A stretch of 9,743 bases of DNA from positions 1 to 9,743 of the forward strand of contig JAEWME010000389.1 of assembly GCA_023393265.1 (NCBI GenBank), in the 5' to 3' direction. The stretch's first letter is position 1. Every line of letters begins with the position of its first letter. The notes below the pieces were generated by a model. That model was given only the letters and a program-made list of their open reading frames with translations. It was not told where the DNA came from and made no database searches. The stretch comes from Bacteroidota bacterium (GTDB lineage Bacteria > Bacteroidota > Bacteroidia > Bacteroidales > Prolixibacteraceae). Below are positions 1-5,957 of the stretch, piece by piece. The position numbers and the translations under genes were made by a program.

Positions 1-56
1 GTTCCAAGCTGTGCCAACTGAAGGCGAAGCGGAAGGGTGTTGAAATAATTTCCCAT
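1..56 (-). CDS. ilvC: Ketol-acid reductoisomerase, N-terminal 18 codons (partial)
   Basis: The left edge cuts this leftward gene after 18 codons. The frame opens with ATG at 56-54 and reads MGNYFNTLPLRLQLAQLG. That closely matches the start of the long, class II (E. coli-type) ketol-acid reductoisomerase, which begins MANYFNTLNLRQQLAQLG as I recall it. The enzyme uses NADPH to convert acetolactate or acetohydroxybutyrate into the dihydroxy acid that IlvD then dehydrates. Its place downstream of ilvD-ilvB-ilvN on the same strand fits that role. Only the N-terminus is visible, so the NADPH-binding and metal-binding residues cannot be checked. The peptide is short, but the match is nearly continuous and the context is right. 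Confidence 0.88.
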   Translation of the reverse strand, partial: MGNYFNTLPLRLQLAQLG

Positions 57-255
57 TTTTTTATGTTTTTAAAGTTATTTTCTTTTCAATCGCCAAAGGC
101 TACACAAAACAACTGAATATTCGGCAAACCGCCGTGTAAAAATGAAGGTAATTTAGGTACTTTTCATGGATTGCTGTTTTTTTGTTGTCATGATTCGGGT
201 AATAGGTGCTTTAAGACAGGTGATTATCGATTTTTGTGTTTTGGTATTTTTTTAA
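57..255. other. Intergenic region between araC-type gene and ilvC
   Basis: This A/T-rich stretch lies between the stop of the AraC-type gene and the ilvC start. I see no leader peptide rich in Ile/Val/Leu on the minus strand and no hairpin with a U-tract, so the attenuator seen before ilvD is not repeated here. A weak promoter candidate for ilvC reads TAGCCTTTG (minus strand, 94-102). It differs from the Bacteroidota -7 consensus TAnnTTTG by one extra spacer base. A TTTG lies 22 bases upstream of it (125-128). If real, ilvC could be transcribed separately from the attenuated operon. A short CGGC/GCCG hairpin sits at 122-134, with no obvious role. Confidence 0.4.
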
Positions 256-1149
256 TCACTGCTGAAGTGCCTGATTCCTGAACTGAAGTGGCGTAATACC
301 CGTTTCTCTCCGGAAAAACCGGGTAAAATACGACTGATCTTCGAATGTCAGTTGCGTGGCAATTTCGCTCGCAGTCAGGTTGGTGTGTGCCAGTAGTCGC
401 TTAATTTCCAGCAATTGTTTGGCTTTAATCAGTTGTGATGATGTTTTGCCAGTCAGCAATTTCACGGTTTGGGTGAGGTGATTGGCCGTTACGCCGATCA
501 TTTCTGCATATTCCGCAATTGCCAGGTTTCGGGTATGGTTTTCTTCAAGCAGATGCAAAAACTGTTTAACCATGATCAACCCTTTTCCTTTTTGGTTCAG
601 GTGTTCATTCTCCTGATACCGCGATGCACAAGTCGTCAGAATCAGGTCGAGCAACGAGCGGAGCATCTCCATCCGGTAATTTCCTTCAGGTTTAGCTTCT
701 GCAATACTTTGCCTGAAGAGCGTTTCCAGAAAGCTGACATCTGAATCCGAATTCAGTTGCAGGGGAGGGTTGTCCTGATGAATGGTGTAGAAAAACGGGA
801 ACTCAATGAGGCTGTTCTGGTTTCTTCGGTTCAGGAGATAAAAATCGGCCGTGAAAATAAAAATGTATCCTTCAATGTCGTGCGAAAGTTCCAGTTTGTG
901 GGCCTGGCCTGGTGACATAAAAAATACGCAGGGCGGCTTAATTTCGTATTTGTTGCCGTCGATGACATGAAAGCCGGAGCCGCGTTGCAGGTAAAGCACT
1001 TCGAAAAAGTCGTGCCGGTGCGGGTATTTAACGGCGAAATGACGGTTGGCGTCGAACACTTCTACCTGAAATTGCTGGCTTTTGCGTTCAGGAGAACTGA
1101 AATTGTGCAGGCTGTAAACGGGTAGTTGTTCCGCAGATTTTGTAATCAT
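256..1149 (-). CDS. AraC-family transcriptional regulator
   Basis: This 297-residue DNA-binding regulator has the usual two-part AraC layout. Residues about 40-90 form the N-terminal cupin-like sensor half (KYPHRHDFFEVLYLQRGSG, then SPGQAHKLE). Residues about 190-293 hold the two helix-turn-helix units. The first is near NLAIAEYAEMIGVTANHL (208-225). The second runs from TASEIATQLTFEDQSYFTRF to RETGITPLQFR, the family signature. The length is normal for AraC proteins with an N-terminal sensor. The ATG at 1149 starts well before the sensor domain and is the natural start. The gene lies between ilvN and ilvC in the same orientation, so it may be co-transcribed with the operon, yet a repeat element separates it from ilvN. 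The ligand cannot be told from sequence. Control of ilvC or of its own gene is only a guess from position. Confidence 0.93.
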   Translation of the reverse strand: MITKSAEQLPVYSLHNFSSPERKSQQFQVEVFDANRHFAVKYPHRHDFFEVLYLQRGSGFHVIDGNKYEIKPPCVFFMSPGQAHKLELSHDIEGYIFIFTADFYLLNRRNQNSLIEFPFFYTIHQDNPPLQLNSDSDVSFLETLFRQSIAEAKPEGNYRMEMLRSLLDLILTTCASRYQENEHLNQKGKGLIMVKQFLHLLEENHTRNLAIAEYAEMIGVTANHLTQTVKLLTGKTSSQLIKAKQLLEIKRLLAHTNLTASEIATQLTFEDQSYFTRFFRRETGITPLQFRNQALQQ

Positions 1150-1173
1150 TTACAATTTGTTTATTTACAATTT
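1148..1173 (-). promoter_or_regulatory. Repeated ATTTACAATTT boxes at the AraC-type gene start
   Basis: The 11-mer ATTTACAATTT occurs twice in the same orientation, at 1148-1158 (overlapping the start codon) and 1163-1173, a 15-base period. The same 11-mer is present inverted at 1354-1364, beyond the repeat element. AraC-type proteins commonly bind direct repeats near their own start, so these could be autoregulatory operators. The region is very A/T-rich and chance repetition is possible. Confidence 0.3.
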
Positions 1174-1201
1174 ACTATTGATACCGGCCATCATAAGGCA
1201 G

Positions 1202-1367
1202 GTAAATAGTAAGAAACTGTTCAAAATTGGTTCGGTTTGATTTTTCGGAATACCCCAAACCCTGAAGGGAGCCCGAAAAATCAAAAAAACACCCTTTAGG
1301 GCTGGGGTAATTTTTTTGATTTTGGGCATCTTTTCAAATTTTAAACAGTTTCTAAATTGTAAATAGT
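1202..1367. repeat. 148-bp nested inverted-repeat element with 9-bp flanking direct repeat (MITE-like)
   Basis: The outer arms at 1212-1228 and 1337-1353 are inverted copies matching at 16 of 17 positions (AGAAACTGTTCAAAATT). A second inverted pair lies inside: 1251-1269 and 1292-1309, TACCCC followed by CCCT(G/A)AAGGG. A third perfect 10-bp pair (1239-1248 with 1273-1282, GATTTTTCGG) would compete with it. The whole unit is bracketed by perfect copies of GTAAATAGT at 1202-1210 and 1359-1367, as expected of a target-site duplication. It encodes no protein. This fits a miniature non-autonomous mobile element or a dispersed Bacteroidota intergenic repeat. In an ilvN transcript, the CCCTAAAGGG core followed by seven U residues could also act as a weak terminator. 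The flanking repeat is offset from the outer arms by one and five bases, so the exact ends are uncertain. Confidence 0.6.
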
Positions 1368-1382
1368 GTAATCGGCAATTTT

Positions 1383-1925
1383 CTAGTCTATCTGTTCGAG
1401 CATGGAATCGCGCTCTTTCAGGAATTCCGAAAGTTTCTCAATGTTGCTCCTTGTAATGGCCACTCTTCCTGAACGGTTGAACTGGTAAACGCCAAACGGG
1501 TTCAGTTCTTCGAATAGCGCTTGTGTTTCTTCCGAATGCCCGGTTTTTTCGATAACCACATAGTCGCGGGTGATTTCGAGAATACGCGCTCCCGAATTGC
1601 GGATAATGATCTCAATCTGGTTCGATTCGAACAGCGATTCGGTTGAAACCTTGTAGATCGCTATTTCCTGATAAACCATTTCGTCGTTGGTGTTGGCAAA
1701 AGCTTTCAGCACATCAACCACTTTCTCAAGCTGCCCGACCACCTTTTGTACACGCTCGGCTGTTTCGTTGATCACAATGGTGAATTTAAATACACCGGCA
1801 ATGGCAGATTGAGATACGGTGAGACTCTCAATATTGATTTTTCTGCGCGTAAAAATAATGGTGATGCGATTGAGCAACCCAATGTGGTTTTCCGAAAAAA
1901 TGGTAATGATATATTCTTGTTTCAT
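1383..1925 (-). CDS. ilvN: Acetolactate synthase small (regulatory) subunit
   Basis: This 180-residue protein binds the catalytic IlvB subunit and gives it full activity and feedback inhibition by valine. An ACT domain occupies residues about 4-75. N13, G16 and N31 (SENHIGLLNR and INIESLTV) sit where the valine-site residues of E. coli IlvH lie. A conserved C-terminal domain follows, including FNRSGRVAITR. The frame could be extended to a TTG at 1967, but that would overlap ilvB and add 14 residues not typical of the family. The ATG at 1925 gives the standard opening (MKQEYIITIFSENHIG) and a 31-base gap after ilvB, so I use it. The gene is co-directional with and directly downstream of ilvB, the normal arrangement. 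The symbol ilvH would be equally acceptable. Confidence 0.95.
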   Translation of the reverse strand: MKQEYIITIFSENHIGLLNRITIIFTRRKINIESLTVSQSAIAGVFKFTIVINETAERVQKVVGQLEKVVDVLKAFANTNDEMVYQEIAIYKVSTESLFESNQIEIIIRNSGARILEITRDYVVIEKTGHSEETQALFEELNPFGVYQFNRSGRVAITRSNIEKLSEFLKERDSMLEQID

Positions 1926-1956
1926 AACAATCGAATTTTTAAAATGAGACTTTAGC

Positions 1957-3654
1957 TTACGGTTCAAGGATTATGTCGGATACTGAAGCTCCTGTTGGAA
2001 CCATCGGGAAAACATTGTCTTCTTTTTCGATGATTACTTCAAGTACATAAGGACCTTTGTGGTCGAGCATCTCCTGAACTGCATTCTCCAGTTGATCGCG
2101 GCTGGTTACTTTTTGTGCTGCGATACCATAAGCCTTTGCAATACCAACAAAATCGGGGTTTTTCATTTCGGTAAAAGAATACCTCCGCTCGAAGAATAAT
2201 TGCTGCCATTGACGCACCATTCCAAGGAAATTGTTGTTCAGAACAATGATTTTCAGGTCAATTTCATACTGCGAAATGGTTCCTAACTCCTGAATGGTCA
2301 TCTGGAAACCGCCGTCGCCCGAAACCGAAATGACGGTGCGCTCAGGTTTACCTATTTTGGCACCCAATGCAGCCGGAAGTCCGTAGCCCATTGTTCCAAG
2401 TCCTCCTGAAGTAACATTGCTGCGTGTTTGCTTAAATTTGAAGTAGCGCGAGCCAACCATCTGGTGCTGACCAACGTCGGTAACCAGTACCGCATTGTGG
2501 TCCGATTTTTCCGATGCCACGCGGATTACTTCACCCATCGTCAGTCCCGGCTTAGTGGGAAACAGGTCTTTCTGGATAACTTTTTCGAATTCAATTTTAT
2601 CGCAGTCGTGGAATTCTTTCAGCCAGGCTTCGTGCGAGTTTGGATTCACATTGTCAATAAGCATCCGGAGCGATTTTTTGGCGTTGCCGATAACCGGAGC
2701 ATCAGTTTTTACAATTTTGTCAATTTCTGCCGGATCAATTTCGAGGTGAACGATTTTTGCACCACGGGCGTAAGCAGCAACTTTCCCGGTTACCCGGTCG
2801 TCGAAACGCATCCCGATTGCGATGATTACATCGGCTTCGTTGGTTTTGATGTTTGGTCCGTAATTTCCGTGCATGCCCAGCATTCCCACGTTCAGCGGAT
2901 GATCTGACGGTAGCGCCGATAGTCCAAGCAGCGTCCAGGCAGCCGGAATTCCTGTTTTTTCGATAAATTCCTTCAGCTCGTCTTCTGCATGAGCAATCAT
3001 AACGCCATGTCCGAAAAGAACCAACGGCTTTTTGGCTTCGTTGATAATGTCTGCAGCAGCTTTCACCTGAAACGGATCAACAGGATATTCGGGCAGGTAG
3101 CTCCTGATTTTGGTACACTTTTTATATTCGAAATCGAACTGTGCAAATTGTGCGTCTTTGGCTATGTCGAGCAACACGGGGCCGGGGCGTCCGGTAGCAG
3201 CAATGTGGAAAGCTTTGGCTATCGCTTCCGGGATCTCGTCGGCATGGGTAACCTGGTAATTCCATTTGGTTACCGGCATGGTAATACCAACAACGTCCGA
3301 TTCCTGAAAAGCATCGGTGCCAAGGAGTGGCGATGCAACCTGTCCGGTGATGCAAACCAGCGGTATCGAATCGATTTGAGCATCAGCCAAACCAGTGATC
3401 AGGTTGGTTGCGCCGGGTCCCGAAGTGGCGAAGCAAACGCCTGGTTTGCCAGTCACTTTGGCATAACCCTCGGCAGCATGAATAGCGCCTTGCTCGTGGC
3501 GGGTTAAATAGTGTGTAACTTGTTTGTCAAAATCATACAGCGCATCATAAATGGGCATAATCGCGCCGCCGGGATACCCGAAGATGGTGTCAACTCCTTC
3601 CTCGAGAAGGGATAAAATCACGGCTTCAGAGCCTGTTACTTTCTTCGTTGCCAT
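1957..3654 (-). CDS. ilvB: Acetolactate synthase large (catalytic) subunit
   Basis: This 565-residue thiamine-diphosphate enzyme condenses pyruvate with a second pyruvate or with 2-ketobutyrate, giving acetolactate or acetohydroxybutyrate. This is the committed step of branched-chain amino acid synthesis. The N-terminal domain shows GYPGGAIMPIYDAL (26-39) and RHEQGAIHAAEGYA with the catalytic Glu54. The middle, FAD-binding domain contains GMRFDDRVTGK (282-292). The C-terminal domain has the thiamine-diphosphate/Mg motif starting GDGG (447-450) and ending NNNFLGM (474-480). It is followed by VRQWQ, whose Trp484 is the hallmark residue of acetohydroxyacid synthases as opposed to other members of the superfamily. 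Length and motifs are complete, with no sign of damage. It follows ilvD after 110 bases and precedes ilvN. Confidence 0.98.
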   Translation of the reverse strand: MATKKVTGSEAVILSLLEEGVDTIFGYPGGAIMPIYDALYDFDKQVTHYLTRHEQGAIHAAEGYAKVTGKPGVCFATSGPGATNLITGLADAQIDSIPLVCITGQVASPLLGTDAFQESDVVGITMPVTKWNYQVTHADEIPEAIAKAFHIAATGRPGPVLLDIAKDAQFAQFDFEYKKCTKIRSYLPEYPVDPFQVKAAADIINEAKKPLVLFGHGVMIAHAEDELKEFIEKTGIPAAWTLLGLSALPSDHPLNVGMLGMHGNYGPNIKTNEADVIIAIGMRFDDRVTGKVAAYARGAKIVHLEIDPAEIDKIVKTDAPVIGNAKKSLRMLIDNVNPNSHEAWLKEFHDCDKIEFEKVIQKDLFPTKPGLTMGEVIRVASEKSDHNAVLVTDVGQHQMVGSRYFKFKQTRSNVTSGGLGTMGYGLPAALGAKIGKPERTVISVSGDGGFQMTIQELGTISQYEIDLKIIVLNNNFLGMVRQWQQLFFERRYSFTEMKNPDFVGIAKAYGIAAQKVTSRDQLENAVQEMLDHKGPYVLEVIIEKEDNVFPMVPTGASVSDIILEP

Positions 3655-3684
3655 ATTTCAATTTTTATTTGTTTTTCAAACTAT

Positions 3685-3755
3685 AAGTTCGGAATTCGGA
3701 GCGTCTAAAGTTCGGAGCTGTAAAACTCCAGGCACTTTAGCTCACTTAGGCACTT
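3685..3755. repeat. Short degenerate tandem repeats between ilvD and ilvB
   Basis: The gap between ilvD and ilvB holds two kinds of small repeat. Three consecutive 9-mers lie at 3729-3755: CAGGCACTT, TAGCTCACT and TAGGCACTT. AAGTTCGGA occurs at 3685-3693 and 3708-3716, with a related ATTCGGA at 3694-3700. Their look is that of simple intergenic repeats found scattered in Bacteroidota genomes. A small GGAG/CTCC hairpin can form in the transcript here, but it lacks a U-tract, so I do not call it a terminator. No function is evident. Confidence 0.55.
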
Positions 3756-3764
3756 CCAATTTTT

Positions 3765-5594
3765 TTATTCAATAATCCTGATAGCGCCTCTGTCAGCCGA
3801 CGAAACCATGCTGGCATAAGCCCTTAAGGCTTTGCTAACTACACGGTCGCGTCCAATCGGCATAAAAGCGTCTTTCCCTTTTGCCAGCTCGGCTTGTCGG
3901 CGTGCTTCCATCTCTTCATCGCTGATCAGCAAATTGATTGCGCGGTCAGGAATGCTGATTTCGATCAGATCTCCTTCGTTGATGAGGGCAATTTCGCCTC
4001 CGGCACCAGCTTCAGGAGAAATGTGCCCGATCGACAATCCGGATGTTCCTCCTGAAAAACGTCCGTCGGTAATTAACGCACAAGCTTTTCCGAGGTTCAT
4101 TGATTTGATGTAGGAAGTTGGGTAAAGCATTTCCTGCATACCCGGACCACCTTTCGGTCCTTCGTAACGGATGACGACCACGTCGCCTGCCTGGACTTTG
4201 TCGCCAAGAATTCCGTTGCAGGCTTCTTCCTGCGAGTGGAATACCTTGGCAGTTCCTTTAAAGTGGTAAACAGAAGGGTCGACACCGGCTGTTTTTACAA
4301 TGCAGCCGTTTCGGGCGATGTTGCCAAAAAGCACTGCAAGGCCGCCATCCTTACTATAAGCATGATCGACATCGCGGATACAACCGCCTTCACGGTCTTT
4401 ATCAAGTTCTTCATAGTAAGCTTCCTGAGAACCCATCACAATGTTGCGCCTGCGGCCAGGTGCCGATTTATATTTCCGGAGCGCTTCTTCTGAAACAGAG
4501 CTGGACATGATGTCGAATTTTTCGATGGCTTCGGCCAGCGAGTATCCATCGATCCGTACGACGGAGGTGTCGAGCATGTTTTGTCGTGCAAGTTCTGCCA
4601 AAATACCCAGGATACCTCCGGCACGGTTCACGTCTTCGATGTGGTAGTATCCGTTTGGCGCAACTTTGCAAAGATTTGGGGTTACACGCGAAAGCGCATC
4701 AATGTCGGTCATGGTAAAATCAACTTCCCCTTCTGCGGCAATGGCCAGAATGTGCAAAACCGTATTGGTTGAGCCACCCATTGCAATGTCGAGTTTCATG
4801 GCATTCTGAAAAGCTGCGCGGGTAGCAATGTTTCGGGGCAGTACTTTGTCGTTTCCTTTCTGGTAATATTCTGTGGTCATCTCAACGATGCGTGAAGCAG
4901 CTTCTTCGAATAAGCGTTTCCGGTTGGCATGTGTTGCCACGATGGTCCCATTTCCGGGCAGGGCCAGTCCAAGCGCTTCAGCCAGACAGTTCATGGAGTT
5001 TGCCGTGAACATTCCGGAGCAGGAACCGCAGGTAGGGCAGGCATCGCGTTCGATTTTGGTGATGGTCTCGTCCGAAACATTCTGGTCGGCAGCCATGACC
5101 ATGGCATCAATCAGGTCATATTTTTTGCCATCCACCACACCAGCTTCCATTGGCCCACCCGAAACAAAAATTACCGGGATGTTCAGGCGCATGGCAGCCA
5201 TCATCATTCCGGGCGTGATTTTGTCGCAGTTCGAAATGCAAATCATGGCATCGGCGCGGTGTGCATTCACCATGTATTCAACGCTGTCGGCAATCACGTC
5301 ACGAGAGGGAAGCGAGTATAGCATCCCATCGTGCCCCATGGCGATTCCGTCGTCGACAGCAATGGTGTTGAATTCCGCCGCGAAGCAGCCTTTTTCTTCG
5401 ATAATACCTTTGATATACTGACCTATTTCGTGCAGGTGCACGTGGCCCGGTACGAATTGTGTGAATGAGTTGGCAATGGCAATCACCGGCTTCCCGAATT
5501 GCTCTTCTTTCATTCCATTGGCCCTCCATAAACTCCGGGCCCCAGCCATTCGCCGTCCTTCGGTTGTTGTGGCTGAACGTAATCGCTTTAACAT
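3765..5594 (-). CDS. ilvD: Dihydroxy-acid dehydratase
   Basis: This 609-residue iron-sulfur enzyme dehydrates 2,3-dihydroxyisovalerate and 2,3-dihydroxy-3-methylvalerate to the keto acids that are transaminated to valine and isoleucine. It reads through the family landmarks. The N-terminus carries TTEGRRMAGARSLWRANGM and NSFTQFVPGHVHL. Next come AVDDGIAMGHDGMLYSLPSRD (79-99) and SNCDKITPGM with cluster-ligand Cys123. CPTCGSCSGMFTANSMNCL follows, with Cys192 in the second ligand position. The C-terminal part contains DGRFSGGTSGLSIGHISPEAG. Length agrees with E. coli IlvD (616). ATG at 5594 lies 30 bases after the U-tract of the second attenuator terminator, so this first gene of the operon is the direct target of that control. 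The upstream sequence lacks a convincing Shine-Dalgarno, as is usual in Bacteroidota. Confidence 0.98.
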   Translation of the reverse strand: MLKRLRSATTTEGRRMAGARSLWRANGMKEEQFGKPVIAIANSFTQFVPGHVHLHEIGQYIKGIIEEKGCFAAEFNTIAVDDGIAMGHDGMLYSLPSRDVIADSVEYMVNAHRADAMICISNCDKITPGMMMAAMRLNIPVIFVSGGPMEAGVVDGKKYDLIDAMVMAADQNVSDETITKIERDACPTCGSCSGMFTANSMNCLAEALGLALPGNGTIVATHANRKRLFEEAASRIVEMTTEYYQKGNDKVLPRNIATRAAFQNAMKLDIAMGGSTNTVLHILAIAAEGEVDFTMTDIDALSRVTPNLCKVAPNGYYHIEDVNRAGGILGILAELARQNMLDTSVVRIDGYSLAEAIEKFDIMSSSVSEEALRKYKSAPGRRRNIVMGSQEAYYEELDKDREGGCIRDVDHAYSKDGGLAVLFGNIARNGCIVKTAGVDPSVYHFKGTAKVFHSQEEACNGILGDKVQAGDVVVIRYEGPKGGPGMQEMLYPTSYIKSMNLGKACALITDGRFSGGTSGLSIGHISPEAGAGGEIALINEGDLIEISIPDRAINLLISDEEMEARRQAELAKGKDAFMPIGRDRVVSKALRAYASMVSSADRGAIRIIE

Positions 5595-5624
5595 ACCTTT
5601 TTATCTGAAATTAGTTATAACCCT

Positions 5625-5659
5625 AAAAAAAAGCCTTTCTCATCTTAAGAGAAAGGCTT
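5625..5659 (-). terminator. Attenuator 2 intrinsic terminator
   Basis: In the leftward transcript an 11-bp perfect stem (AAGCCTTTCTC with GAGAAAGGCTT, plus-strand arms 5649-5659 and 5631-5641) closes a 7-base loop. It runs straight into eight U residues. This is a canonical Rho-independent terminator. It lies after leader peptide 2 and 30 bases before the ilvD start, so it can only serve to stop transcription before the structural genes. Confidence 0.92.
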
Positions 5660-5700
5660 AAATCTTAACTTATGCACAATTGCTTACCAGCCTTCCTCTT
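5647..5700 (-). promoter_or_regulatory. Attenuator 2 antiterminator pairing
   Basis: The RNA segment AAGAGGAAGGCU (5700-5689) begins on the last base of the leader 2 stop codon. It can pair with AGCCUUUCUCUU (5658-5647), 11 Watson-Crick pairs plus one G-U. The latter contains the whole 5' arm of terminator 2 apart from one base, so the two folds are mutually exclusive. A ribosome that reaches the stop codon would cover the first segment and let the terminator form. One stalled earlier on Ile/Val/Leu codons leaves it free to block the terminator. Confidence 0.85.
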
Positions 5701-5753
5701 TACGTTCTGAGAATGACGACGATAATGACGACTAGTAGAAAATATGCAGACAT
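5700..5753 (-). CDS. Branched-chain leader peptide 2 (ilv attenuator)
   Basis: This 17-residue peptide reads MSAYFLLVVIIVVILRT. Residues 6-15 are ten uninterrupted Leu/Val/Ile codons (CTA CTA GTC GTC ATT ATC GTC GTC ATT CTC). The codon block contains a 12-base direct duplication (GTCGTCATT plus ATC or CTC). No biological peptide function is implied: translation speed over these codons would report the supply of charged branched-chain tRNAs. The ATG lies about 20 bases after the U-tract of terminator 1, in an A/T-rich context. The stop codon abuts the antiterminator segment. No promoter is apparent between terminator 1 and this peptide, so it is reached only by transcripts that escape the first attenuator. 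Confidence 0.88.
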   Translation of the reverse strand: MSAYFLLVVIIVVILRT

Positions 5754-5774
5754 TTATTGAAACTTTAGTTTATT

Positions 5775-5810
5775 AAAAAAGCCATTCTTATTTTCAGAGA
5801 ATGGCTTTTT
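5775..5810 (-). terminator. Attenuator 1 intrinsic terminator
   Basis: A 13-bp perfect stem (arms 5798-5810 and 5776-5788, core GCCATTCT/AGAATGGC with A-U ends) closes a 9-base loop. In the leftward transcript its distal arm ends in six U residues (5780-5775). It lies about 30 bases after leader peptide 1 and 22 bases before leader peptide 2. With no full-length gene upstream of it in this transcript, its role is regulated premature termination. Confidence 0.9.
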
Positions 5811-5840
5811 GTATCTTTTCAATCACATTATACCATTCTC
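5797..5840 (-). promoter_or_regulatory. Attenuator 1 antiterminator pairing
   Basis: GAGAAUGGU (5840-5832) overlaps the TGA stop of leader peptide 1 and can pair with GCCAUUCUC (5805-5797), eight Watson-Crick pairs plus one U-G. That second segment contains the 5' arm core of terminator 1. The two structures exclude each other, the same logic as attenuator 2 but with a shorter antiterminator helix. I found no extra segment in the peptide region that pairs with the first strand, so the ribosome itself seems to be the blocker. Confidence 0.8.
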
Positions 5841-5904
5841 ATTCAGCACGAAGGAGTACCACCACGCTGACGATAACCAATGATATAATGCTAATGTTTT
5901 TCAT
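5839..5904 (-). CDS. Branched-chain leader peptide 1 (ilvL-like)
   Basis: This 21-residue peptide has 12 branched-chain residues: four Ile, five Val and three Leu. Its core ISLVIVSVVVLL (7-18) resembles ISLVVISVVVII of the E. coli ilv leader peptide IlvL as I recall it, identical at 8 of 12 positions. Given its low complexity, convergence is as likely as ancestry. The start ATG at 5904 follows the -7 promoter element by about 22 bases, giving a very short 5' untranslated region. TGA at 5841-5839 overlaps the antiterminator strand. The branched-chain codons use several synonyms, including ATA. The last two Leu codons lie only four to five codons before the stop, so a ribosome stalled there may already shield part of the antiterminator. 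Ile and Val shortage is therefore probably sensed best. Confidence 0.88.
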   Translation of the reverse strand: MKNISIISLVIVSVVVLLRAE

Positions 5905-5926
5905 TTCAAATTCGCTTTACTGCGGA

Positions 5927-5957
5927 CAAATGTAGAAATTAATTTGAACTTCCAAAA
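5927..5957 (-). promoter_or_regulatory. Promoter of the attenuated ilv operon
   Basis: On the minus strand a TACATTTG (5934-5927) matches the Bacteroidota -7 consensus TAnnTTTG. A TTTTG (5957-5953) lies 18 bases upstream in the -33 position. The start of transcription would fall near 5918-5922, leaving about 15 bases before leader peptide 1. The position upstream of both attenuators supports it as the operon promoter. Confidence 0.7.

Noticed and set aside
3..116. Plus-strand frame entering from the left edge
   Set aside because: It is Lys/Phe-rich with no recognisable motif, while the minus strand over the same bases encodes the ilvC N-terminus.
1926..1967. Longer ilvN start at TTG 1967
   Set aside because: It would overlap the ilvB stop and add residues atypical of the family, whereas the ATG at 1925 gives the standard ACT-domain start.
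4873..5421. Long open frame on the plus strand opposite ilvD (182 codons)
   Set aside because: It is fully antisense to a certain gene, has biased low-complexity composition (Ser/Ile/Met) and resembles no family I know. The other plus-strand frames opposite ilvB and ilvD are shadows for the same reason.
5712..5735. CRISPR-like or tandem repeat array in the leader region
   Set aside because: The short duplication lies inside a leader-peptide codon block; there are no spacers and no further copies.
5595..5904. T-box or other small-molecule riboswitch as explanation of the ilvD leader
   Set aside because: I found no T-box sequence or specifier-loop layout. Two translated Ile/Val/Leu codon blocks with matched terminators explain the region better.
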